Assembly: GCA_018969455.1 (NCBI GenBank)
Contig: JAGWYI010000237.1
Span: 1 to 6,713 of the forward strand
Reading direction: 5' to 3'
Length of the DNA stretch: 6,713 nucleotides
DNA from: Bacteroidota bacterium
GTDB lineage: Bacteria; Bacteroidota; Bacteroidia; Chitinophagales; Saprospiraceae
Each line of letters opens with the position of its first letter. Within the stretch, counting starts at the first letter, position 1. Below are positions 1-5,692 of this stretch, piece after piece. A program made the position numbers and the translations under genes. Under the pieces are notes generated by a model. It worked only from the letters and a program-made list of their open reading frames with translations, was not told the origin of the DNA and ran no database searches.

Positions 1-19
1 TATAACCTGCAAGCTAATC

Positions 20-43
20 CGCACAAGCTTGGAAGCTTGTGCG
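20..43. repeat. Perfect 11-bp inverted repeat, function unknown
   Basis: CGCACAAGCTT at 20-30 is the exact reverse complement of AAGCTTGTGCG at 33-43, with GG between them. As RNA it would fold into a 9-bp stem with a TTGGAA loop. Neither side has an immediate T tract; on the plus strand a run of T starts only at 64. It could be the 3' hairpin of a gene ending left of the window, a protein-binding palindrome, or a dispersed repeat. No coding region in 1-142 can be supported. Confidence 0.55.
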
Positions 44-135
44 CGTGAAGGGGAATTAAACACTTTTTTCTTAAGGGGTCGTGTGCAGGATTTGAAAATG
101 GAAGTTCGGATGTTCAACTTCCCGTGTTAAAATTT

Positions 136-170
136 AAAAAAAGACCCCGTCAGTTGTCGCTGACGGGGTC
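136..170 (-). terminator. Intrinsic terminator of the cold-shock gene
   Basis: An 11-bp perfect GC-rich stem (143-153 with 160-170, GACCCCGTCAG and its complement) closes a 6-base loop at 154-159. Read on the minus strand it is followed directly by seven T residues (complement of 136-142). It lies 32 bases beyond the stop codon of the minus-strand cold-shock gene, so it is placed to end that transcript. The plus-strand side has no T tract, so it probably works in one direction only. Confidence 0.93.
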
Positions 171-202
171 CCGCATTGTATCACTCAATAGTATCAACGC
201 GC

Positions 203-394
203 TTACGCACGCTGTACATTAACTGCGTTCATGCCTTTTTTACCACGGGCGGTTTCAAAAGTTACAACATCGCCTTCACGAATGTTGTCGATCAAACCAG
301 AGACGTGTACGAATATCTCTTGGCCTGTGGCACTGTCAATAATGAAACCAAAACCTTTGGCCTCATTGAAGAACTTTACGGTTCCTTTGTACAT
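203..394 (-). CDS. csp: Cold-shock domain protein (CspA family)
   Basis: This 63-residue protein is a single cold-shock domain, the usual size for stand-alone Csp proteins, which are cytoplasmic single-stranded RNA/DNA binders that melt mRNA structure and in some species act as transcription antiterminators. RNP1 is seen as KGFGFI (residues 13-18) and RNP2 as IFVHVS (27-32). The N-terminal GTVKFFN is the family signature, with Phe where many members have Trp at residue 8. The domain is complete, and the basic C-terminus ends NAVNVQRA, matching the last beta strand. The start is the only ATG fitting the fold. Upstream is U-rich with no Shine-Dalgarno sequence. The gene is monocistronic: it has its own -7 box at 444-451 and a strong terminator at 143-170. 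It is divergent from the chitinase gene. Family assignment is secure. Cold induction, as opposed to constitutive expression, cannot be read from the sequence. Confidence 0.95.
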   Translation of the reverse strand: MYKGTVKFFNEAKGFGFIIDSATGQEIFVHVSGLIDNIREGDVVTFETARGKKGMNAVNVQRA

Positions 395-426
395 TGTAAA
401 AAAAATTTAAAAAATTGGAAAAAACT

Positions 427-440
427 TGGCTAAAAAGCCA
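427..440 (-). promoter_or_regulatory. Small hairpin at predicted 5' end of csp mRNA
   Basis: On the minus strand TGGCT-TTTT-AGCCA forms a 5-bp stem with a 4-base loop. It begins 4 bases downstream of the -7 box, so it would sit at the very 5' end of the transcript, about 30 bases before the csp start codon and followed by a U/A-rich unstructured leader. Such placement could protect the mRNA or make it respond to temperature. The role is inference; the stem is short. Confidence 0.4.
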
Positions 441-443
441 CTG

Positions 444-451
444 CAAAAATA
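444..451 (-). promoter_or_regulatory. Probable -7 promoter element of csp
   Basis: The minus strand reads TATTTTTG, an exact match to the Bacteroidota -7 consensus TAnnTTTG. It lies 49 bases before the csp start codon, predicting transcription from about 437-440. No clear TTG at the -33 position was found, so the assignment rests on the -7 box alone. Confidence 0.5.
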
Positions 452-668
452 TGTAGCTTTTATTTAATAATCCAGTTTTTTCGCTAACATTAACATATTG
501 AACCAATCACATATACAATGTTTTATGTGTTTTATGGTCAAATTTCAGGATATTCCAGGCATTTTTACCGTAAAAAACCTTGTTTTATGAAAATCCTGCT
601 TGCTCAATTTTTATGGTAGTAACCCCATTAAAATGTTGTAAAACACGCAGGCTTGTGTTCGGTCGTTG

Positions 669-676
669 TACCTTCG
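669..676 (+). promoter_or_regulatory. Probable -7 promoter element of the chitinase gene
   Basis: TACCTTCG matches seven of eight positions of TAnnTTTG and ends 30 bases before the chitinase ATG. The ccmF gene has the related TACCTTTG in the equivalent position. No well-spaced -33 TTG was found: the nearest ones give gaps of 13 or 30 bases. Confidence 0.4.
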
Positions 677-706
677 CACACATTCATTTTTCTTACAATC
701 CATTTT

Positions 707-1909
707 ATGAAAAAAATCCTCTTTCCGATTCTGATTTTACTGACAATAGCCCGATTACAAGCTCAAAACGACTTTAAAGTGGTCGGTTACTGGCCCTATT
801 ACCGTTTTAGCTGGATAAATGACATTGAATTTCAGCGGCTCACGCATGTCAACATTGCCTTTGCCAATCCCGACTCTTTAGGAAACTTTTCCGTTGGCGG
901 CGTGAGTGTGACCAATGCCGTCAACAAGGCCCATCAAAACGGTTGCAAAGTATTCATTTCCCTTGCGGGCGGGTACCTCACACCCACACAGGAGGCCACC
1001 TGGGATTACTTAACACTTCCTGCCAACCGTGCATTTTTTATTCAAAAAATTGTGTCTTACGTTCAGGCAAAAGGTTTTGACGGCGTGGATATTGACTTAG
1101 AATGGCAATATGTAAAATCGTGGTACAGTCCGTTTATCCTGGAACTGAAAGCCGCGCTTGCGCCGCTGGGTTTGCCCCTTACAGCTGCCTTGCCGGGTAA
1201 TTACAAATATCCCCAAATCAGCAATGCCGCGCTTGCAGCCTTTGACTGGGTGAACATGATGATTTACGACCTCACCGGGCCGTTTAACCCCAACAACCCC
1301 GGCCAACATTCCCCGTATTCCTGGGCAGTCGATTGTGTACAATACTGGATAGATAAAAATGTGCCAGCGCAAAAACTGACGCTGGGCGTGCCATTTTACG
1401 GGTACAATTTTGGGGTAAGTCCGGTTGAGGCACTTACCTATCGATATATAGTCGGTTTGTCACCATCCAATGCCGATATGGATCAGGTGAACGACATTTA
1501 TTATAATGGCATACCCACCATAAAAGCCAAGACAAAATTGGCATTAGACAAAGTGGGCGGGGTGATGATTTGGGAAATCGGCCAGGATGCCTTTGGCGCC
1601 AATAAAAGTTATTCGTTGCTGCGGGCCATTGACGAACAAATCGGGCAGGTTACTGCCGTTTCCCAGTCGGAAGTAGCGGGGCTTTTGATTTATCCCAACC
1701 CGGTTGGCGAAGCGCTCCACCTCGTTTTCCCGGAAGAAACCAATGGCCTATTGAATGTCAGTGATTTACAAGGTCGTATGCTTGGGCAATGGATTCTGGA
1801 TGCACAAAGCCGGCTTGATATTTCAACTTCGTCCTGGCCTGCCGGGATGTATCAGTTGAGCTGGTCTAATTTGGAACGGGTTCAAAGTATGCGTTTCATA
1901 AAACTTTGA
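707..1909 (+). CDS. Secreted glycoside hydrolase family 18 enzyme (chitinase-like) with T9SS sorting domain
   Basis: Predicted to cleave beta-1,4-linked N-acetylglucosamine polymers or related glycans outside the cell. The 400-residue product starts with a signal peptide (residues 1-20, MKKILFPILILLTIARLQAQ). The GH18 barrel covers about 24-310. Landmarks are VVGYWPYY (25-32), the sheet motif SLAGG (85-89), the catalytic DGVDIDLEW (125-133; consensus DxxDxDxE, Glu132 the predicted acid), MMIYD (184-188), GVPFYGY (227-233) and GGVMIWEIGQD (284-294). The barrel is short and seems to lack the large chitinase insertion domain. Residues about 323-400 form a T9SS type A C-terminal domain: IYPNP (328-332), SDLQGR (352-357), GMYQL (380-384), final RFIKL. 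This routes the enzyme across the outer membrane with later cleavage. An ATG 54 bases upstream would bury the signal peptide, so 707 was chosen. Active residues look intact. Substrate (chitin, peptidoglycan-like or N-glycan) is not determined. Confidence 0.93.
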   Translation: MKKILFPILILLTIARLQAQNDFKVVGYWPYYRFSWINDIEFQRLTHVNIAFANPDSLGNFSVGGVSVTNAVNKAHQNGCKVFISLAGGYLTPTQEATWDYLTLPANRAFFIQKIVSYVQAKGFDGVDIDLEWQYVKSWYSPFILELKAALAPLGLPLTAALPGNYKYPQISNAALAAFDWVNMMIYDLTGPFNPNNPGQHSPYSWAVDCVQYWIDKNVPAQKLTLGVPFYGYNFGVSPVEALTYRYIVGLSPSNADMDQVNDIYYNGIPTIKAKTKLALDKVGGVMIWEIGQDAFGANKSYSLLRAIDEQIGQVTAVSQSEVAGLLIYPNPVGEALHLVFPEETNGLLNVSDLQGRMLGQWILDAQSRLDISTSSWPAGMYQLSWSNLERVQSMRFIKL

Positions 1910-1936
1910 TCAGAAACAGCGGTTTACCCGATTTGT

Positions 1937-1948
1937 GACATTGATGTC
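1937..1948. promoter_or_regulatory. Palindrome upstream of the ccmF promoter
   Basis: GACAT-TG-ATGTC is a 5-bp inverted repeat with a 2-base spacer. It lies 22 bases upstream of the ccmF -7 box, overlapping where a -33 element would sit. It could be an operator for a dimeric regulator, but it is short and may be chance. Confidence 0.25.
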
Positions 1949-1970
1949 GGATCAATTCGGCACAAGCGCG

Positions 1971-1978
1971 TACCTTTG
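1971..1978 (+). promoter_or_regulatory. Probable -7 promoter element of ccmF
   Basis: TACCTTTG is an exact match to TAnnTTTG and ends 24 bases before the ATG at 2003, predicting a leader of about 20 bases. The closest upstream TTG (1941-1943) is 27 bases away, somewhat far for a -33 element. The box suggests ccmF is transcribed separately from the chitinase gene, whose stop is 93 bases upstream. No terminator is visible between the two genes. Confidence 0.55.
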
Positions 1979-2002
1979 ACGTTCAAATTGACAACATAAG
2001 TT

Positions 2003-4819
2003 ATGGAATTTTTAGGTGAACATCTGTTGCCCGGCAAATTCGGACATCTTTTTGTGGTACTGTCCTTTGTGGCGAGTTTACTTGCTGCGGTTTCCTATTA
2101 TTTTGCGACCCTTCGGCGCGAAACAGTTGAGGGGCGGCAATGGCTTTCAATGGGTCGTTTTTCGTTTTTGTTGCATGGATTGGCTGTATTAGGCATTATC
2201 GGGACATTATTTTACATCCTGGTGGGTAAAATGTACGAATACGAATATGCCTGGGCCAACATTTCCGATGATTTGCCTACCCGCTATGTATTTTCGGCAT
2301 TTTGGAAAGAGCAACAGGGCAGTTTTTTGCTTTGGAGTTTTTGGCATATCGGTTTGGGGCTGGTATTAATGTTTCGCGCGGGCAAGTGGGAAGCGCCGGT
2401 GCTGACCGTAGTGGCCTTTGCCGAGGCATTTATAGCGTCTATGATACTGGGTTTGTATTTTGGCGATTATCGTTTGGGCGCCAGTCCGTTCGATCTGTTG
2501 CGGGATACGATGAACGCGCCGATTTTTCAAATGCCCGATTATTTGTCGAAAATAAAGGGGAATGGCCTGAATCCTTTGTTGCAGAACTATTGGATGACCA
2601 TCCATCCGCCCACCCTGTTTTTGGGTTTTGCTTCCACGATTGTTCCATTTTCGTATGCTGTTGCCGGTTTGTGGCTTCGGGAGCACAAGGAATGGCTAAA
2701 ACCTGCCTTGCAATGGGCCTTGTTTTCGGGTGCGATTTTGGGTACAGGCATCTTGATGGGCGGGGCCTGGGCGTATGAGGCATTGTCTTTCGGGGGTTAT
2801 TGGGCCTGGGATCCGGTGGAAAACACCTCTTTGGTGCCCTGGCTGGTGTTGGTTGCGGGTATTCACACCAATTTGGTGGCGCGGGCGACGGGTTATTCCA
2901 CCCGGAGCACCTATGCCTTTTATTTGTTGAGTTTTATTTTGGTACTGTATTCCACCTACCTTACCCGGAGTGGGATTTTGGGAGACACATCGGCGCATGC
3001 CTTTACTGAAATGGGGTTGAGCGTGCAGTTGGTGGCATTTATAGCGGCATTTACCATTTTGGCGGGCTGGTTGTGGGGTTCCCGGTACAAGGGAGTTCCG
3101 GAGGCAAAGCCTGAAGAATCAATTGTTTCCCGGGAGTTTTGGATGTTTATAGGCGCCCTGGTTTTGTTTTTTTCCTCAGTATTGATCACAGGAGCCACAT
3201 CGTTGCCAGTGTACAACAAAATAATGGTCTATTTTAACCCAAAATTTACAGGCGCTGCGTTGGAAGATCCTATGACGCATCACAATCGTTATCAAATATG
3301 GATAGCCGTATTTATTGGAGTATTGTCGGGCTACGCGCAATGGTTGCGTTATAATGAGCGCAATTGGGTCACTTATCGGAAAAAACTCAGCATACATTTG
3401 TTTATTGCATTGGTTTTGGGAGGCTTGTTAAGTTATCTAAACGGGCTTTGGGTAAAAATGGATGCCTGGCAACATTATGTGCTGATGTTTTCGGCCATGT
3501 TTACGCTGGTAGCAAATGTCGATTATCTTGTTTGGGTGCTCAAAGGGAATCTGCGTTTGGCCGGTTCGGCGGTTTCACATTTTGGGTTTGCGGTGTTGAT
3601 ATTAGGAATCATGAGTACCGGATTGGGTAAAGCCTGGATTTCCAGCAATACTTTTGCCATGGAGGGTTTAATTGAAGGTATGGGCGATCAGCAGGAACAA
3701 AAAAACATCCTGTTGTTGAAAGACGCACCCATGCCTATCAAAGAAGGATATGAGGCTACTTACCTGAAAGATACTGTGGTTCGGCAAACCCGAACTTTTG
3801 ATGTACTGTTCAAGCATCGGGATGAAAACGGGAACGATACCGGAGAGTCATTTACCTTGCGACCCAATGTCATGTACGATCGGCAGTTTAGCAAAGTAGT
3901 GGCATCCAACCCCAGTACAAAGCATTATTGGGCTTACGACATATTTACCCATGTATCGAGTTTACCTAAGGCTGAACTTGATCCTGAATTTGCCAAAAAA
4001 CAGGAAGACAGTCTTCGTTACACCCCTTTTCGTGCAAAAGTGGGCGATACGATTTTTACCCAAAAGCACTTTTTGATACTGGAGGATTACACCAAGTCGC
4101 CCGCCCACCACGAATATGTGCCTGAGCCGGGAGACCTTGCATTCGGTTTAAAGTTTTCGGTACACAGCAAGGAAAAAACAAAGGTTTATACGGCTGCCCC
4201 TATGATGTGTTTTCGACCCGGGAAAGGCGTATTTGCTTTAAGTGACGAGGTGAGTCAGGCCGCAATGAAACTGCGCCTTACCAAAGAAACCATGGATCAT
4301 ATTTTTGAAACAGAGGAGTCGCTCAAGTACCAAAAGATCGACCTCAAGGCAGGGGAAACCAAGTCATTTGGCGACAACCAAATCACCTTGGTCAAACTCA
4401 GCCGCGAGGCGCCCACGCAAGGGTATGTTCCAGAACCTGAAGATATTGTGGTATCTGCACAAGTTATGGTAAAGGGCGCTGACGGCAAGACATTTGAAGC
4501 GAAACCGGTCTATTTGATTCGAAAGAACCAACCCATTGGTTTGCAAGACGAAATACCCCAATTGGGACTGCATTTGCGATTTGAAAAAATTGATCCGCAA
4601 ACTGGTACGATTTCCTTGGCGGTGGCACAGGCCAACCGGCAGCAGCAGGCCATTCCATTCGAACTTGCGGAAAACAGCTCCCGATCGGATTACATAGTGT
4701 TGGAAGCCATTGTTTTTCCCGGCATTAACCTGGTTTGGATAGGATCCATCAGTATGCTTATTGGGCTTGCCATCAGTTTTTGGCGTCGCACCCTCGATCG
4801 GAAATACAAGTCGGCCTGA
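2003..4819 (+). CDS. ccmF: Cytochrome c maturation haem lyase, CcmF/CcsA family, enlarged
   Basis: Predicted inner-membrane core of the machinery that attaches haem to apocytochrome c on the periplasmic side. The WWD signature GGYWAWDPVEN (264-274) is clear. By alignment from memory with E. coli CcmF, the four key histidines are present: His201 (IHPPTLF) and His332 (SAHAF) as periplasmic ligands flanking the WWD region, and His288 (VAGIHTN) and His526 (AVSHFGF) as ligands of the internal haem b. About 14-15 hydrophobic segments lie in 15-540 and one at 904-927. Between the last two is a periplasmic domain of about 360 residues, much larger than in the ~650-residue E. coli protein; 679-759 and 782-860 of it are tandem copies of one unit. 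The size resembles that of other Bacteroidota family members, often named CcsA. No ccmA-E or thioredoxin partner is in the window. The ATG is preceded by AT-rich sequence without Shine-Dalgarno. Family certain; CcmF rather than CcsA naming is less so. Confidence 0.9.
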   Translation: MEFLGEHLLPGKFGHLFVVLSFVASLLAAVSYYFATLRRETVEGRQWLSMGRFSFLLHGLAVLGIIGTLFYILVGKMYEYEYAWANISDDLPTRYVFSAFWKEQQGSFLLWSFWHIGLGLVLMFRAGKWEAPVLTVVAFAEAFIASMILGLYFGDYRLGASPFDLLRDTMNAPIFQMPDYLSKIKGNGLNPLLQNYWMTIHPPTLFLGFASTIVPFSYAVAGLWLREHKEWLKPALQWALFSGAILGTGILMGGAWAYEALSFGGYWAWDPVENTSLVPWLVLVAGIHTNLVARATGYSTRSTYAFYLLSFILVLYSTYLTRSGILGDTSAHAFTEMGLSVQLVAFIAAFTILAGWLWGSRYKGVPEAKPEESIVSREFWMFIGALVLFFSSVLITGATSLPVYNKIMVYFNPKFTGAALEDPMTHHNRYQIWIAVFIGVLSGYAQWLRYNERNWVTYRKKLSIHLFIALVLGGLLSYLNGLWVKMDAWQHYVLMFSAMFTLVANVDYLVWVLKGNLRLAGSAVSHFGFAVLILGIMSTGLGKAWISSNTFAMEGLIEGMGDQQEQKNILLLKDAPMPIKEGYEATYLKDTVVRQTRTFDVLFKHRDENGNDTGESFTLRPNVMYDRQFSKVVASNPSTKHYWAYDIFTHVSSLPKAELDPEFAKKQEDSLRYTPFRAKVGDTIFTQKHFLILEDYTKSPAHHEYVPEPGDLAFGLKFSVHSKEKTKVYTAAPMMCFRPGKGVFALSDEVSQAAMKLRLTKETMDHIFETEESLKYQKIDLKAGETKSFGDNQITLVKLSREAPTQGYVPEPEDIVVSAQVMVKGADGKTFEAKPVYLIRKNQPIGLQDEIPQLGLHLRFEKIDPQTGTISLAVAQANRQQQAIPFELAENSSRSDYIVLEAIVFPGINLVWIGSISMLIGLAISFWRRTLDRKYKSA
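4037..4582 (+). repeat. Diverged tandem protein repeat inside CcmF
   Basis: Residues 679-759 and 782-860 align along their length. Both begin K(V/A)G(D/E)T, both carry YVPEP followed one residue later by D (705-711 and 808-814), both continue with an alternating hydrophobic strand, then (A/F)xA(A/K)P, and both end with a (S/Q)DE(V/I)xQ segment leading to LRL or LRF. This indicates an old internal duplication of a beta-rich periplasmic unit. The DNA copies are too diverged to recombine readily. Confidence 0.7.
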
Positions 4820-5024
4820 GAGCCTTTAAAATGTATATTTCTCCTAATTTGATGGTTTTTTTACTACAGAGTGTTCCTTTTTTGGCGTATTTTGCTCAAA
4901 TTCTGTTGCAAAAAACGCTCGATCGGGCTAACAAAATCTTATCATATTGTCGAAAATGTAAATTTTGGGAATTGAAAAAAACTGATTATACTTTTCGCCG
5001 CCAGATTTTGGCAAAACGATCTTT

Positions 5025-5053
5025 ATAAATCAGCGAAATCCTTCCTGATTTAT
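5025..5053. repeat. 9-bp inverted repeat
   Basis: ATAAATCAG (5025-5033) and CTGATTTAT (5045-5053) are perfect complements around an 11-base loop. The stem is AT-rich and has no following T tract, so it is not a convincing terminator. Its right arm shares four bases with the DnaA-box sequence at 5050-5058. Confidence 0.4.
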
Positions 5054-5058
5054 CCACA
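5050..5058 (+). promoter_or_regulatory. Perfect DnaA-box sequence
   Basis: TTATCCACA matches the TTATNCACA consensus at every position. Sites with one mismatch are TTAAACACA (5596-5604) and, on the minus strand, the complement of TGTGAACAA (5692-5700). One perfect site in under a kilobase is suggestive but can occur by chance, as a 9-mer appears tens of times per genome. Binding is inference. Confidence 0.35.
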
Positions 5059-5100
5059 GAATCCGGCGAATCCTGGCATAACATACGGTAGTATACTTAG

Positions 5101-5179
5101 AAACTGTTTTAAACCTCCGAAATGCTGAAAGGCAAATCTCTTAACGCCATGGTGCATTTCGGAGCTTTTAAAACAGTTT
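5101..5179. repeat. Long near-perfect inverted repeat; MITE-like or structured RNA element
   Basis: The left arm (5101-5125) and right arm (5154-5179) pair over 23 positions: 13 bp (AAACTGTTTTAAA), a small mismatch/bulge (CC against AGC), then 10 bp (TCCGAAATGC). The 28-base loop holds a further GGC/GCC pairing (5131-5133 with 5146-5148). No transposase gene lies near and no direct target duplication is visible at its edges. It may be a non-autonomous mobile element, a remnant of insertion-sequence ends, or a strongly folded RNA. It lies 281 bases past the ccmF stop, so it might also shape that mRNA's 3' end. Confidence 0.65.
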
Positions 5180-5262
5180 TGTCCGACTGAGGCTTTGCTG
5201 CTTACAATTATTTAACAGTGAAAACCCTGGAACAATTGGGCAGAAAGGTGTTGGCGCTGTTC

Positions 5263-5305
5263 ATAATATTATTATTTAATTTAATTAAAATAAAAAATAT
5301 AATTA
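5263..5305. other. 43-base tract of only A and T
   Basis: Every base in this interval is A or T, mainly short alternating runs of each. It is far more AT-rich than the genes on either side. Possible roles are an easily unwound or curved segment or an upstream promoter-activating element. No direct evidence favours one. Confidence 0.6.
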
Positions 5306-5312
5306 CGTGTTT

Positions 5313-5330
5313 AGGTTATTTTAAGGTTAT
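5313..5330 (+). repeat. Direct repeat AGGTTAT with 11-bp period
   Basis: AGGTTAT occurs at 5313-5319 and 5324-5330, four bases apart, so both copies face the same side of the helix. OmpR/PhoB-type regulators often bind such spaced direct repeats. It lies just right of the A/T tract, but no gene starts nearby except short ORFs, so a regulatory role is speculative. Confidence 0.25.
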
Positions 5331-5431
5331 GAAAAAATTTAAATTTGGTGAAATTGTTAGTCTGGCGTAGGAGTTTTTGAAAAAATAGGTGCAGGGGATT
5401 TTTTTATGAAATAAAAAACCTTTAAATTTAC

Positions 5432-5449
5432 GCCGTTTCCCCCCACGGC
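5432..5449 (+). promoter_or_regulatory. Small GC hairpin with upstream -7-like box
   Basis: GCCGT (5432-5436) pairs with ACGGC (5445-5449) around a TTCCCCCC loop. Immediately upstream TAAATTTA (5423-5430) matches seven of eight positions of TAnnTTTG. The hairpin ends two bases before the ATG of a 17-codon ORF. This looks like a transcription and translation start region, but nothing longer follows it. Confidence 0.3.
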
Positions 5450-5451
5450 TC

Positions 5452-5505
5452 ATGGCTGAAGTAATCCGTTCGCGTCCCATTCAAACACGTTATTCTGACG
5501 CATAA
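5452..5505 (+). CDS. Possible 17-codon micro-ORF
   Basis: The ORF ATG...TAA encodes MAEVIRSRPIQTRYSDA. It is more GC-rich than its surroundings, and its ATG is 21 bases after a -7-like box, close to the 24 and 30 bases seen for ccmF and the chitinase gene. No homology is recognised. It could be a leader peptide for the gene at 5693, a decayed gene start, or chance. A short hairpin (ACCCA/TGGGT, 5530-5542) lies between it and that gene. Confidence 0.2.
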   Translation: MAEVIRSRPIQTRYSDA

Positions 5506-5692
5506 TAATTTTTCCAGGATTGCATTTTAACCCATTTTGGGTATTAAGTTTTGTAAATCAATGCGCTTCAAGCTCACTTGGTATGCTCTTTGCTGTTAAA
5601 CACATGCAAGGGGTTAATTCCTTGGTAATCTTTGAATTGGAACGCGCTATCCATCGGTCAAAAAATATTCCAAATACTAAACTAAGGCGCTT

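Larger units (their letters stand above)
395..706. other. Divergent intergenic region, csp / chitinase
   Basis: This AT-rich stretch separates the divergent csp and chitinase genes. It holds the csp promoter and leader hairpin at the left, the probable chitinase promoter at the right, and between them four copies of the word TTTTATG (521, 530, 583, 609); a fifth copy (703-709) contains the chitinase start codon. No convincing coding sequence is present. The longest reading from an internal ATG (587-619) is ten codons. Confidence 0.7.
4820..5692. other. Long intergenic region (about 870 bases) without a supported gene
   Basis: The region is AT-rich and crossed by stops in every frame I followed. 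It contains, in order, a 9-bp inverted repeat overlapping a DnaA-box sequence (5025-5058), a long near-perfect inverted repeat (5101-5179), a 43-base A/T-only run (5263-5305), an 11-bp-period direct repeat (5313-5330), a small GC hairpin (5432-5449) and a 17-codon micro-ORF (5452-5505). No intrinsic terminator for ccmF with a GC stem and T tract is evident. No tRNA or rRNA sequence was recognised. Confidence 0.7.

Noticed and set aside
100..122. 7-bp inverted repeat (GGAAGTT / AACTTCC)
   Set aside because: The stem is short with a 9-base loop and no T tract; not distinguishable from chance next to the real terminator at 143-170.
2..130. Open frame of 42 codons entering from the left edge, and a 15-codon frame ending at 48
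   Set aside because: Neither shows a recognisable protein end. Short open frames at a window edge are expected by chance.
176..433. 85-residue plus-strand ORF
   Set aside because: It lies wholly across the antisense of the well-supported cold-shock gene and its leader, and has no recognisable domain.
653..706. Upstream ATG extension of the chitinase gene
   Set aside because: It would place 18 residues before a textbook signal peptide and starts ahead of the probable -7 box at 669-676.
2302..2778. Several long ORFs on both strands inside ccmF (2302-2778, 2366-2686, 2439-2783, 2696-2998, 2956-3219, 3176-3397, 4297-4658)
   Set aside because: All overlap the clearly coding ccmF frame with its conserved motifs and show no domain of their own.
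4831..5028. 65-codon ORF starting 11 bases after the ccmF stop, with a hydrophobic N-terminal part
   Set aside because: Composition is AT-rich intergenic-like, no start signal or recognised family is present, and the frame is a continuation of an out-of-frame opening inside ccmF. A small membrane peptide cannot be excluded but is not supported.
5329..5370. 13-codon ORF MKKFKFGEIVSLA
   Set aside because: Too short, no continuation in frame after the stop, no recognised leader-peptide motif, and no promoter box at suitable spacing.
5528..5545. Hairpin ACCCA/TGGGT as a terminator or attenuator
   Set aside because: Short stem with a 3-base loop and only a weak T run several bases later; not enough for a terminator call.
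4820..5692. CRISPR array, tRNA or known riboswitch in the long intergenic region
   Set aside because: No regularly spaced repeats, cloverleaf arms with tRNA consensus, or familiar riboswitch core could be recognised by reading.
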